A stretch of DNA of 64,000 nt from UBA8524 sp964215915. GTDB lineage: Bacteria > Bacteroidota > Bacteroidia > UBA8524. Positions within the stretch are counted from its first letter, which is position 1, and every line of letters starts with the position of its first letter. This document shows, one piece after another, positions 32,967-44,200 of the stretch. The stretch lies in assembly GCA_964215915.1 (NCBI GenBank), contig CAXPEB010000039.1:1-64000 (forward strand), written 5' to 3'. The notes beneath the pieces were generated by a model. That model had not been told where the DNA came from. It saw only the letters and a program-made list of their open reading frames with translations, and did not search any database. Position numbers and translations under genes: made by a program.

Positions 32967-33932
32967 ATGATCGTAGTAACCGGAGCCGCAGGATTTATTG
33001 GGTCCTGCCTGGTAAAAAGACTGAACGAGGATCGATTTTTCGATCTGGTACTGGTGGATGATTTCAGCAGGGAAGACAAGCTGAAAAACCTGGAAGACAA
33101 GGTATACAAGGAAAAAGTGCACCGTGACAACTTTTTCGAATGGCTGGACCGGAATGAAAACCAGGTGCAGTTTATTTTCCACCTGGGAGCCCGCACCGAC
33201 ACTACCGAGTTCGACGTGGAGGTATTCAATAAGCTCAACCTGGAGTACTCCAAAACCGTCTGGAAAAAATGCGTGGAATACGGCTTACCCCTGGTCTATG
33301 CTTCCTCCGCCGCCACTTATGGTTTGGGAGAGTCCGGCTACCGGGATGATGAATCGCTGCTCAACACCCTCAAACCGCTTAACCCCTATGGCGATTCCAA
33401 GAACGAATTCGATAAATGGGCCATTCAACAGGAAGAGAAGCCCTATTTCTGGGCGGGACTGAAATTCTTCAATGTTTATGGCCCGAACGAATACCATAAA
33501 GGCCGTATGGCTTCGGTGATCTTCCACGGCTTCCGGCAAATTCGCGATACCGGCAAAATGAAGTTGTTCCGCTCCCATAATCCCGATTACCCTGACGGCG
33601 GACAAAAACGGGATTTTGTTTATGTGAAAGACGTAACGGAGGTATGTTACTGGCTTATGCATCACCGTAAAAATTCCGGGATCTACAACCTGGGCTCAGG
33701 CACTGCCCGCACTTTTCTTGACCTGGCCCATGCCACCTTCAAGGCCATGAACCTGGAACCGGAGATCGAGTTTATCGATACCCCGGCAGATATCCGCGAC
33801 AAATACCAGTATTTCACGGAAGCGGATATGAGTAAGCTCAAAGGTATTGGCTACCCCCATCCCTTCACGTCGCTGGAAGACGGGGTGAAAGATTATGTAC
33901 AGGGTTACCTGGAAAGCGGTAAATGCTGGTAA
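32967..33932 (+). CDS. rfaD: ADP-glyceromanno-heptose 6-epimerase
   Basis: Epimerises ADP-D-glycero- to ADP-L-glycero-manno-heptose, a precursor of the LPS inner core. The 321 residues are an extended short-chain dehydrogenase. The NAD(P)-binding GAAGFIGS motif begins at residue 6. YASSAATYG holds the catalytic Ser, PYGDSKNEFD the Tyr-x3-Lys pair, and FFNVYGPNEYHKGRMASV is diagnostic for this family. Also called hldD or gmhD. It is convergent with TIGR02757, 17 bases away. Confidence 0.94.
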   Translation: MIVVTGAAGFIGSCLVKRLNEDRFFDLVLVDDFSREDKLKNLEDKVYKEKVHRDNFFEWLDRNENQVQFIFHLGARTDTTEFDVEVFNKLNLEYSKTVWKKCVEYGLPLVYASSAATYGLGESGYRDDESLLNTLKPLNPYGDSKNEFDKWAIQQEEKPYFWAGLKFFNVYGPNEYHKGRMASVIFHGFRQIRDTGKMKLFRSHNPDYPDGGQKRDFVYVKDVTEVCYWLMHHRKNSGIYNLGSGTARTFLDLAHATFKAMNLEPEIEFIDTPADIRDKYQYFTEADMSKLKGIGYPHPFTSLEDGVKDYVQGYLESGKCW

Positions 33933-33949
33933 CCCAGCATTAATTCCCA

Positions 33950-34717
33950 TCAATACTTCTCATGCACGCCCAAAGAAAACAGGGCGTAGTCATAGCGCAC
34001 CGGATCTTCCGGATCCAGCTCCTTCAGAAAGCGGGTTAGTTCCAGCGCCGTTTGCCAGTCGGCTTGTTTCCGGGCAATCATACCTAAGCCCAGAGTCACG
34101 CGGTGAACATGGGTATCCAGGGGACAAATAAGGGCGTCACGCGGAATGGTTTTCCATAGCCCGAAATCAACACCCTTATCCGCAGGCCTTACCATCCACC
34201 GCAAAAACATATTGAGTCGTTTGCAGGCGCTTTTCCTTTCGGGTGTCGCCACATGTTTACGCGTACGTTCCGGAGCGTATGGCAAAGAAAAAAAGGCACG
34301 ATGAAAATGAACCAGGCTGTCTTCCACCGAGGAGAAAGCCCCCCCACCGGAGAACGCTGTTTCCAGGCTATCCTGCTGACGGTAGTGGTGTTGCAGGAAT
34401 TCCAGGAAATAAAGCAGGTCCGTATCGTTGAAGGTACGGTGCACAAAACCCAGGAAACGGCTGCGGTCGCCTTCCTCATGGTTACGAATAAAATCGGCGG
34501 GGGCCATATCCATACCCTCAGCCAGCTTCAGGCAATTTCGTATGATCGTCTTGCGCTGCCCCCAGGCCAGGGTGGCAGCAAAAAAGCCCATGATCTCCCT
34601 ATCTGCTTTTCCCGAAAAACGGTGGGGAACGGAAACCGGATCCTGCTCAATAAAATCCGGGGTTTCATAACGCAGAACCCTTTCATCCAGGAAATCCTTA
34701 AGCTTTTGCTTATTCAT
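33950..34717 (-). CDS. TIGR02757 (DUF2400) family protein
   Basis: A conserved family of unknown function, common in Bacteroidota. The ATG at 34717 gives 255 residues; the frame is open to 34810. Family segments are visible: GFFAATLAWGQRKTII near residue 48, KRLNMFLRWMVRP near 165 and PLDTHVHRVTLGLG near 200. No signal peptide. The composition is rich in His and Arg, as in a nucleic-acid enzyme of the HhH glycosylase type, but that is only an inference. It overlaps the end of prsW by 8 bases. Confidence 0.88.
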   Translation of the reverse strand: MNKQKLKDFLDERVLRYETPDFIEQDPVSVPHRFSGKADREIMGFFAATLAWGQRKTIIRNCLKLAEGMDMAPADFIRNHEEGDRSRFLGFVHRTFNDTDLLYFLEFLQHHYRQQDSLETAFSGGGAFSSVEDSLVHFHRAFFSLPYAPERTRKHVATPERKSACKRLNMFLRWMVRPADKGVDFGLWKTIPRDALICPLDTHVHRVTLGLGMIARKQADWQTALELTRFLKELDPEDPVRYDYALFSLGVHEKY

Positions 34718-35420
34718 GAATGGATTCCGGTTTGAAAGGCGATACCGCCTGATTGATGCGGATCGCCTTACGGGCATAGCGGATGCCCACATACAGGCTG
34801 AAAAAAGCACCCAGCGAAATCCCCGGAATATTTCTCAGGAAAAGGAAAAAATCATACGCGCCGTGAAACAGGGAAGCCACAAACCAGCCCAACAGTATAT
34901 AAGGCAGCCGCAGGGTATTGAATTTGGAGATCCCCACAAAATAGCCCATCAGGATAGCAAAAGTGGCATGTGCCGGCACCGCTGAAAACATGCGCAGGGT
35001 AGCCAGCCACAGGGCTTCGCCCGGGGAAGCGTTCACATATACATAGAGTACGTTTTCTGCCGTAGCAAAACCCATGGAAACGGCCGTGCAATAGACAATT
35101 CCGTCAAAAGGCTCATTAAAGGCCTTTCTCGGATAAAACAGCAAAAGCACCACCAGGAGCTTGGCCAGTTCTTCAGTAGCCCCAACGGAAATGAAAGCGA
35201 AAAAGGCTGTGGTAAGTATGGAATCGGGATCGATGCGGAAACCGAGCCGGGCCCAGGCCATACCGGCACCCAGGACCAACAGGGTGGAGAGCGCACCGGT
35301 TATAAATGCTCCCAGAAGCAGACCTATCGGCTCTTTCTCGTATTTGTCTTTGTAAAAGATCCAGGCCAGGATCAGAAATCCCGGCCCGAGAGTCAGAGCC
35401 AACAGGGCATAGGCACTCAT
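34710..35420 (-). CDS. PrsW family intramembrane metalloprotease
   Basis: Polytopic membrane protease related to B. subtilis PrsW, which cleaves an anti-sigma factor. The 236 residues have seven or eight helices. Putative zinc-site motifs are all present: ATEELAK (EExxK) near residue 82, TAENVLY near 120, PAHATFAIL near 148 and FHGAYD near 185. The substrate here is unknown, as no anti-sigma factor lies nearby. It overlaps both neighbours: four bases with the PLP enzyme upstream and eight with TIGR02757 downstream. Confidence 0.87.
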   Translation of the reverse strand: MSAYALLALTLGPGFLILAWIFYKDKYEKEPIGLLLGAFITGALSTLLVLGAGMAWARLGFRIDPDSILTTAFFAFISVGATEELAKLLVVLLLFYPRKAFNEPFDGIVYCTAVSMGFATAENVLYVYVNASPGEALWLATLRMFSAVPAHATFAILMGYFVGISKFNTLRLPYILLGWFVASLFHGAYDFFLFLRNIPGISLGAFFSLYVGIRYARKAIRINQAVSPFKPESIHE

Positions 35421-36556
35421 CCGATAGCCTGCTTGAGGTCTTCGATCAGGTCATCGGCGTCTTCGATCCCCACACTCAGGCGGATAAGGGCATCGCTGAG
35501 ACCGGCTTTCATCCGTTCTTCGCGGGGTATGGAGGCATGGGTCATGGATGCCGGATGACCCAGCAGGCTTTCCACGCCACCGAGGGATTCGGCGCAGGCG
35601 AAAAGTTTGGTGGACCCTGCCAGTTTCATCGCAGATTCCACGGTACCTTCCTTCAGCTCAAAAGAGATCATACCACCGAAATCACGCATTTGTTTTTTGG
35701 CTACGGCATGATTGGGATGGTCTTCAAAGCCCGGCCAGAAGACCTTGGCCACCTTGGGGTGATTGCGCAGCCAATGGGCGATTTTCGCGCCGTTCTCACT
35801 GTGGCGCTGCATCCGGATATGCAGGGTTTTGATTCCGCGCAGTACCAGGAAACAATCCATCGGGCCCGGGGTAGCTCCGGAAGCATTCTGAATAAACTCG
35901 AGCCGCTCTTTCAGCTCTTCATCATTAACCACCAAGGCTCCCATCACCACGTCGGAGTGGCCTGCGATGTATTTGGTGATGGAATGCATGACCAGATCGG
36001 CCCCGAGATCCATCGGGTTCTGCAAGTAGGGGGAGGCAAAGGTGTTGTCCACGCCAAGCAGCAGGTTGTGTTTCCGGGCTATGGCCGACAGGGATTCGAT
36101 ATCGAGTATTTTCAGGGTAGGATTGGTAGGCGTTTCCGCCCAGATCATTTTGGTATCGGGACCAATGGCAGCTTCCACTTCTTCCGGCCTGGTCATATCC
36201 ACAAAGCGGAATTTCAGTCCGAAAGGTTCGTATATCTTCGTGAAGATACGGAAGGTACCCCCGTACAGGTCATTGGTCGATACGATTTCATCTCCCGGTT
36301 TGAAAAGCTTACACACGGCATCAATGGCGCCGAGGCCGGTGGCATAACAAAGCCCGTATTTTCCATTCTCCAGTGCTGCCAGCTGATCCTGCAGCTGGGT
36401 ACGGGTGGGGTTATGCGTACGGCTGTACTCATATCCCTTGTGTTTACCCGGAGCGGATTGCACATAGGTGGAGGTCTGGTAGATTGGAGTCATGATGGCA
36501 CCGGTTTCCGGATCAGGATGTACACCGGCGTGTAAGGCTTTTGTTCCGAATTTCAT
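35417..36556 (-). CDS. Cystathionine gamma-synthase/lyase family PLP enzyme
   Basis: Cys/Met-metabolism PLP enzyme: either gamma-synthase (O-acyl-homoserine + Cys to cystathionine) or gamma-lyase. The 379 residues contain YSRTHNPTRTQLQ (phosphate-binding Tyr/Arg), YATGLGAI, ETPTNPTLK and the PLP Lys in MHSITKYIAGHSD (near 205). ESLGGVESLLGHPASMTH and LIRLSVGIED close the protein. Sequence alone does not separate metB from the lyase. It is first in an operon with prsW and TIGR02757. Confidence 0.9.
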   Translation of the reverse strand: MKFGTKALHAGVHPDPETGAIMTPIYQTSTYVQSAPGKHKGYEYSRTHNPTRTQLQDQLAALENGKYGLCYATGLGAIDAVCKLFKPGDEIVSTNDLYGGTFRIFTKIYEPFGLKFRFVDMTRPEEVEAAIGPDTKMIWAETPTNPTLKILDIESLSAIARKHNLLLGVDNTFASPYLQNPMDLGADLVMHSITKYIAGHSDVVMGALVVNDEELKERLEFIQNASGATPGPMDCFLVLRGIKTLHIRMQRHSENGAKIAHWLRNHPKVAKVFWPGFEDHPNHAVAKKQMRDFGGMISFELKEGTVESAMKLAGSTKLFACAESLGGVESLLGHPASMTHASIPREERMKAGLSDALIRLSVGIEDADDLIEDLKQAIG

Positions 36557-36795
36557 GGTGCGAAGATAAGACCGGGGAAAGGAGTCAGGAAATTAACAAA
36601 TGAAAGAATAAGCGGAATAAGCTATGCGGCAGGCAGGAGGAGAAGTTTTCCTTGGCTGCCAAAGAAGTTATCCATTGAATGAGATTAGAAGTTTATGCCA
36701 TTAGCTGACTCTACTGTCCCCTACTAATTATTGAAGTATGCATTAGGATAACAAATGTCCTCGTTTCCATGCTTTAATTAAGGGGGTATCAAACC

Positions 36796-37527
36796 ATGTC
36801 CAAGACACTTCTCATCCTCACTCTGTTTATACTCCCTTCCGGTCTTACGGCCCAGCTTCTGGAATTCTCCTATACCTGGTTGAAACATCCTGACCCGGAG
36901 CGGGGAAATTTTGATCACGCTTACTTCCATACAACTTCTATATCAAGCCAGGAACAAACACTCCGCTTTATCTCTTTTCCCGGAAAGGGCCGGGTAGATT
37001 CCGGCAAAGTCTTATCCTCATACATCAGCCTTAGGACAGGCCATAACTCGCTATCCTATAACATTGATCAAATTGGATACAATCTGGAGAACCAATTCGA
37101 TTTCACAGAGAAACCAACTCAATTGTCACATCGAATTCATCAGGAAAGTGTGGTACTAACCCCGGGCTTTGGCGTATTGTTCCAAAACCACCCTTCTCTT
37201 TCTCTTTCAACCGGTTTTACCCTGGTCATTCGCTTGCCAACAGCCAATTACTCAGTGGGCCAGGGAAATGTTCCCGGATATGATCACATATTCTCAAAAG
37301 TTAATGTTAGCGGCTCAGGCAGCATTTATCCTGAAATACGAACCCGGTTAATTTATGCGCTTTTGAAACATCACAAGATTGCATTAAGCGGTTCGGTTTT
37401 TTTATTCCACCGCCCGATCCAAACTTCTCAAATTATGCAAACAGTTAACCGGGTAACCTACTTCTACCAAGTTCAGGTAGAAAGTCCGACATATGGGTTT
37501 CATCTCTCCTATCTATATCAGTTCTAA
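36796..37527 (+). CDS. Unrecognised outer-membrane-like protein
   Basis: The 243 residues have a signal peptide (cleavage near LTAQL, residue 20), many alternating aromatic/hydrophobic stretches (LSYNIDQIGYNLENQF, LSLSTGFTLVIRLP, HKIALSGSVFLFH), and end in YLYQF with a terminal Phe. This fits a small outer-membrane beta-barrel. The gene is A+T-richer than the neighbouring housekeeping genes. It is followed by a lipoprotein gene one base later. No family recognised. Confidence 0.68.
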   Translation: MSKTLLILTLFILPSGLTAQLLEFSYTWLKHPDPERGNFDHAYFHTTSISSQEQTLRFISFPGKGRVDSGKVLSSYISLRTGHNSLSYNIDQIGYNLENQFDFTEKPTQLSHRIHQESVVLTPGFGVLFQNHPSLSLSTGFTLVIRLPTANYSVGQGNVPGYDHIFSKVNVSGSGSIYPEIRTRLIYALLKHHKIALSGSVFLFHRPIQTSQIMQTVNRVTYFYQVQVESPTYGFHLSYLYQF

Positions 37528-37528
37528 T

Positions 37529-38203
37529 ATGTCTCTTCAGACCCGAATATTTGTCATTCTTTTGATCCTTCTTACTGCCTGTGATAAGGGGGATCAAAGG
37601 GAATTTGACTATCGGACACAAGTAGATTCTATTCAAGAGCTACGTCCATTTTTTGATTTATCACGTGATAGCATCATGCGTTTTGAGGTGTCCGATGCTC
37701 TGAATGGAAGAATAATCGGGTTAGAAGGCTGGGTTTATATGAAAGATACCGCAGTGGTTAACCAGACTTTTGCCAAATATATGATAACACGGCTGTACTC
37801 CGGAGATAGCAGTGTCAGGCAAATTTTAATCAAGACAGCCCCTTCGGCAATAATTATATCGGAAAATTCCTATCCATTTCCAATAGCTGATATTCCGTTT
37901 TCTACGGGATACTCCGGGAAGGATACCGTAATAGAAAAATATTCTCCCAATTGGCAAAATGCCCGTCGTTATCGTATCCATGCTCCATCACAGTTTGAGT
38001 TCATCGGAGATGCCTTTTATGAAACAATTAGGGCAGGTATTGATTCGCTCCCTCCCGGGGGCACGATGGAACCTTATCAAACCCGCTATCAGGATTTATA
38101 TTTTGCAAAACACCTTGGCCTAATTCGGATTGAAGACAGGTTAAAAGAACTGGATATCTCTGAACGAGACTTAACCTATCTTATCAAAACGAGGATCAAT
38201 TGA
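37529..38203 (+). CDS. Unrecognised lipoprotein
   Basis: The ATG at 37529 gives 224 residues; the frame is open upstream to 37493, but this start places a lipoprotein signal at the N-terminus (ILLILLTAC). The mature protein is charged and soluble, with GLEGWVYMKDTAVVNQ and a helical C-terminus (RIEDRLKELDISERDLTYL). It starts one base after the stop of the barrel-like gene, so the two are co-expressed and may work together. Function unknown; base composition is A+T-rich, like its partner. Confidence 0.68.
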   Translation: MSLQTRIFVILLILLTACDKGDQREFDYRTQVDSIQELRPFFDLSRDSIMRFEVSDALNGRIIGLEGWVYMKDTAVVNQTFAKYMITRLYSGDSSVRQILIKTAPSAIIISENSYPFPIADIPFSTGYSGKDTVIEKYSPNWQNARRYRIHAPSQFEFIGDAFYETIRAGIDSLPPGGTMEPYQTRYQDLYFAKHLGLIRIEDRLKELDISERDLTYLIKTRIN

Positions 38204-38225
38204 CATTTCTCTTCATCAACCCAAC

Positions 38226-38249
38226 AAAAAAGAGCGGCCGAAGCCGCTC
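38226..38249. terminator. Terminator between convergent genes
   Basis: A 7-bp stem GAGCGGC / GCCGCTC carries a CGAA loop on the plus strand, which reads as the stable TTCG tetraloop on the minus strand. The minus-strand transcript then runs into six U residues. It ends the 2023-residue adhesin gene and may also stop the opposing lipoprotein transcript. Confidence 0.85.
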
Positions 38250-38287
38250 CTTTCACTTAGAAACCAAATTAATAGTTTGTTCACGGG

Positions 38288-41200
38288 CTACCGAACGATC
38301 AGCCTGGCAGATGTCTGCAGGCCTCCCGCTTCAACCTTCACCAGGTAAATTCCCGGCTTCCATCCGTTCAGGTTCACAACTCCTGACTCGGAGAGAAGTC
38401 CGCTGTGTACCTGCCGGCCCCGGGCATCATAAATGGTAACCGTTGCATTTGCTGTTGTTCCGCCCAGGTCAATTTTCACCTGATCACTGGCGGGGTTCGG
38501 GTAAAGGCTGAATGATGCGTCTCCGGCTTCCCGTACACCGGTTCCCGGATCTACAAACACCACTTTCTGTGTTTGTTTGGCACAGCCTTTCGCTTCATCG
38601 CCGTTCCATACTTTCAATTCAATGGTCTTCAAACCGCTGGTATTCCATACCACGTTATGCGGTCCCTGACCGGTGGCCGTCTGCGGGGTTGCTCCCGCAC
38701 CGAAATCCCAGGAATAGTTATCGGCTGCCGCATCGGTCATGATGGTCGCGTTCTGCGCTCCGTTAATTCCGCCGGGAGTAATGATACTGAAATCCGCAGG
38801 GATGGCATTCACGCTTACCGGGAAGCTGACCCTGGCACTGTGACAAGCTCCGTTGTATGCACTGGCATAGTAAACACCCGAAGCAAAAAGGAGCGGAGTC
38901 GTATAGCTGTCGCCGGTATCCAGCATGGCTTGTGTTCCGGAAGAACTGTACCAGTATACCGTAGTGCCTGTGGAAGCAGTAGTGGTCAGTACAGCGCTTT
39001 CTCCTTCGCAGATTTCTGCGTTCATTGCAGCAGGTGCAGCAGGTTGCGCTTCCACCTGAACTTCCATCTTCACCTTACGGCTCACACAACCTTTGCTGTT
39101 CAGCGATTGTGCATAGAATGCGGTATCGGAGTACAGGGTGTCCGTAACGAACCCTGCTCCCTGGTAAATGGGGTTAGTCGACGTAAGATCGGCGTACCAC
39201 AGCACATCGTTTGACTGGCTTAGGTTCCAGGAAACCTGCAGGCCACCGCATATGGATTCGGTCAGTGAAATCGGGGCGACAACCGAATCGTACGTCTGCA
39301 CTTCTATCCGCGACAAAACGCTGTAACAGGCGTTAACCGCTTCTCTGACAAAGAAGAAGGTGTCGTTGGTCAGCGCCGTACTGCTGAAGCTGGTTCCACT
39401 GGCCAGCAATGTTGTTCCGTTAGCATCGGCAAACCACTCGTAGCTGCCACCTGCCGGGGCATTGAGATCTACCGAAGTATTGTAGCACACTTCCGTACTT
39501 CCGGAAACCGAAGGTTGTGCCGGAATAGCATTGACCGTTACCGGGTAAGCCACACGCGGGCTTACGCAACCGTTCTTTTGTACTTCCACATAAAATACGG
39601 TATCAACAGGAAGAACTCCCATGATCACACTGTCAGCCGTGGCAAAGGGCATCGGGTCATTGGCCCGGACAAACCAGTTCAGGTCTCCGTTTCCAGTTGC
39701 CCGGAGGGTTACGTTATCTCCCACACATACGGTATTGGCAACAAAAGCTGCAGCGGCCGGTGTGGTACAGGTAGAGTCTACGCCAATACTCAACACCGAA
39801 TAGTTTTTGAGAATATCCGAGCCAATTTCGGTTGCCGTAGCATTTCTGCCCAGAGGGCCTTCACTCACCCAGGAAGCTCCGTTCCAGGCTGCTACACGAA
39901 TATCTTGTAGCGGGTAACCGCTAACTCCCGAATTCGCGGTATAGGCGATTCTTACGCTGCCGCTTTCGGCATCAATCAACCAGTATTCCTGCGAAAGGAT
40001 GCTCATCAGACCGGAAGAAAGGCTGCCGGTGGAATAACCGGCATTATCCGGATTTTCGGCGCGGTATTCCAGGCTGACATAACCCGGATTTGCTGCCTGA
40101 TTCAGGAAGGATACCGGGGCAAAGTCATTGCCGTCTCCGACAGGAAATTCTGCGGAATCTCCGGAAAGCAGGTATATGGATAGGTTGCCATCAATAAACC
40201 GTGAAGAGGAAGCATTATGGATCTCTGCATTTTGGGTAATGAACAGGGTCTCTCCGGAAACCACTTCAACCTTACCGGCAACAAGTTCCAGACTGTCATT
40301 CACCTCCAGGCTGCTTTCCAGTGTCAGTCCTGCTGTATTGTCTACGGTCAGGGTAGCGCAGACACCGGAAGGAATCTGACCGCTTTGCTGAGCTGTATTG
40401 CCATTGAAGACAAAATGGGTTCCGCCATTGTAGTTCTTGGGTCCGGTGGTATTGAAGCTACCGTCGAGTCCGGCGGTATGAGCTGAAATCACACGACTTC
40501 CGGTATAGGTGGATATTGGGGCATTCCCCAGGATTTCATGGTCTGCAGCATCCCAGGTTCCGCGAATCTCTACTTGTCCGTTTGCCGTAGCCTGTATAGC
40601 ATGATCCATCTGCAACTCCGCATCGGCTGTAGCGGCAATCACAAATGCCGCATCATCGTTCAACACGATCGCTCCGTTGCCGGTCAGGAAAGAGTTTTGT
40701 CCGGTCAGACGGATCTCCCCTTCTCCCCGGGCTACCAAAACACCATCTCCGCGGATTCCGTCACGAACGGCAACCACAGCCTGTTTGGTCGTTTTGAGGG
40801 TATCTCCGGTTTCTACTTCCAGTATCCCGTTGATATTCAACCAGGCTGCCGGATTGGATTGTTTACCCGGGAAAGAAACTACGTCTTTGATTACAAATAC
40901 CGGGATCTCCGATTGACTTGCATTCGGAAACATCACCCCGTCGCCAAGTGTGCCGGGAAGGCCGGTGTTATGGATATAATACGCACCCGAATCGAAAAAG
41001 ATTTTTTGGTTTCCAGCCCAGCGGCTTGCATTTCCGAAGGAAGCCAGTTCGATGCTACCACCGGTTTCCACTTCAACCCTTCCGTTTCCTACGATCCGTA
41101 TACCTCCGAGGGACAGATCGTTGTTATGAAGAAGGGCTCCTTCTATCACGAGGTCGGTGCCGATGGCGTCGTTTACAACCAGTTTTTGTTTCGGTACCTC

Positions 41201-44200
41201 GGGAGTTACCAGCAAGGCGCCGGTCTCTATAATCGTCTCATCAAGTGTGTTTTCAGTTTGCGTGGTGCCATCCATATACACCGTATCTCCGGTACGGATG
41301 GTAATCTGCCCGTGTTTGTCAAAATTAGGTGCCACGGAAGCAGGGGTCCAGCTGCCTCCATAATTCTCTGACCATTCCCAGATCAGCGTATCCGACCAAT
41401 TCCCGGTTGCCACACTGCGGTACCATACCGGGTCAAGTACCTGGAAAATATCGCTGACTATGGTATCCAACTGACCACTGTAGGCAGTGAGGGTGACATT
41501 GTTGGATACAGTTGTGAAAAGCAGTCTCGGGAAATACGCCTTGCCATCTGTTCCCGTCCCGGAATTCGTAAGCGCTGTTGAAGTGAATGCGGAACCGGTT
41601 ACGCTCAGGTTGATCTGGCGTGTTTCCAGGTCGATGTTGTTAAGACTGTCAAGCGCGGCAACTCCAACAAACGGGTTCATGATCGATCCCCTTCTTACAT
41701 CGGAAGTCTGTTCTACAAATCCCAGCTTGTGAGCGACCACATCAATCCGGTTTTCGTTATTCAGCGTAGAGCTGATTGCCGCTCCGGCGTCATTGCTCTG
41801 AAAGGAAGAATAGTCGGGATCAGAAACCGCATCGGAAACCAGAGCCACAACCCTGTCGCCATCTACGGCCGAATCCTTAAAAGTGATCCGCAGGCTGAAT
41901 TTCACCGAGTCATTGTCATTGGCCATCAGGCTCAGACCTGTGAACAAGAGCTGATCTTTGTTGCCGATATGGAAAACCGTATCCGTCTCCATCAGGTTGG
42001 TGTTCCCCTGGAAAAGGGCCGCCCTGCGGATCAGGTATCCAGATTCCACATCGAAGGTGAGCGCATTAAGTGCGGTAGGCTCGAAATCCTCATCCTGGAT
42101 CGGTCCGCCATCGCGTAGCCAGAATTCGGCAACCTCCACGGAGTTATTGGCAGTGACTGCCGCATCGTCGTTGTAGAGCAGGTGCAGGATGTCGGACTGC
42201 GGACTAAAGCCCGGATTGATGATGATATCGGAGTGGAGGGAATTGAACACCTCAAATGCATTTGACCGCGCATCATACAAACCTGCTGAATAGGCGATCA
42301 ATGTATCCGACAGGCTGTAAGTATGGAAGCGCAGGGTATCGAATTCGGCAATAGCCTGTGAGGGGGTGTCGCTGCGCGGTGCAGCGATCAGGTTTGAGGC
42401 CGAAGTCGTCAGATAGACAGGACTCACAAAATCCATATCGATCCCGTCAAAAGTATCCAGTGCAATTACACGAACGGTAGTGCCGTATGGAACGCCTACT
42501 TCAATGGAAGAAGGTGGCTGGTTCAGGAATTTCAGCTTGGTGGCCAGTACCTGAATGGGATTTTTTGAAGAATCGCTATGGATATCGAAGCTCATCTTCT
42601 GGGAACTGGTGAGCAATCCTTCCGTGGCAATATCCGCATCATCCACCTGAAAATGAAAGAGGCTGTTATCCGTATGAGAACGTTTCTCCAGTGTTAGGCG
42701 AATGGAAAGCGGACGGTAAGTATCATCGGCAGCAGTTGCGGTAAATCCGGTAAAGGATATCTGGGAACTGCTTACACTTCCGTTGGCAAGGAGTGCACCG
42801 GTGCTGTCGTCAAAAAGCGCGACCTCCTGAATAGCGGTCGACCAGTTACTTACGGTGTTGTAGTTCCCTTTACGAATTGTCAGTGAAGTTATGATCGTAG
42901 GCAGATCGTCGTCATCAGAAAGCGCGTTTCCTCCATCGGCAAGTCTCAGGTTCCATACCTGAACCCCATCGCTGAAAGCATTAACGGCTTCATTCCGGAC
43001 GCTGGGAATAAAACTCGCTTCCCCACCTGCTGTCAGTATGGTGGAGTTGAGAGAAGTAGGCCTTCCCCAGGTACTGTCCGTAGCCGTGGGATAGGGTGAA
43101 TCTGTTTTGTAATTGTAGGTGGCTGACTCGCTTCCGTTGAACGAATAAGGGAACAGGGAATAATGGAAACGGGTTCCCTGAAGCAGGTTGTTAACGGTGA
43201 GGGTAGTGGTAGTTTTATCGGTTATGATCCCGATGACCGTGGCATTGCCAAGCGACTGATTTGTTGAATAGCCTGTGGCATCGGAAGGAACACCCGACGG
43301 AGGGTCGTAGGTACGCTGCAGGATCAGGTAGCCATCCGCGTCATTCACCTGTGTCCAGTCCAGCCGAATGCTGTTCTTCGATTGTGTGGTTGCACTAAAC
43401 GTTATGGGGAAGGCTGCCGGTTCCGTAGATAAGGTATAAAAGCTGGAGGCGGTGGAGTAATAGTATCCCGCCCCCGACTCTTTGGCAAATGCCCGGTAAT
43501 AAATCCGGGTACCCGCCGGGAGACCCGTTACAGCACTGTTGAAGGTACCGGTACCCGTACCGCTTGCCAAGATCTTTGTCGCACCGGCATCACCCACCTC
43601 GGGGTTATTGGAAGTAGACCAGACAAAACCGCGCTCGGCAATGGTTAGTCCGCCATTTGACGCGAGGTTGGCGGAAAAATCTGCAGTACTGCTTCCGATA
43701 TTGGTTGCTGAAAGACTATTCAGAACAGGCGCAGCCAATTTGGTGGTACCGAAAAAATAATGGTAGTTGACACTGAACGTTCCGGATGAACCTGAGGCAT
43801 AATACGCATAGATCCGGATCTCAAAAGTGCCTTTGATCTCTTTCAGTTTATTGGAAGGTATGGAAATGGAATGACTCCGGTTACTGGTACTTGTGGTGGA
43901 GTACGTATAGAGGTCGGAGGTGAAATTGTCTTCACTGGAGCGAATCACAAAACTTCTTGGACCCGTACCTGACTTTTTCGTTTCCAGGTAGATATTGGTG
44001 ATATCCATGGAATACCCGGCATCCGCAGCGAAACGGATGTAGAAATAATCGCTGGAAGCCGGTGTGGTGGAACTGGTGGTCCAGCCTTTGGCGTTGTAAC
44101 GGCCGGAACCCGCGTTGCCGCTGATTCCGGAACCTCTTCCTATTCCATACCCGGTGATATTCGCACCCAACACATCCCCACTGGTATAGGGGTTGGATGA

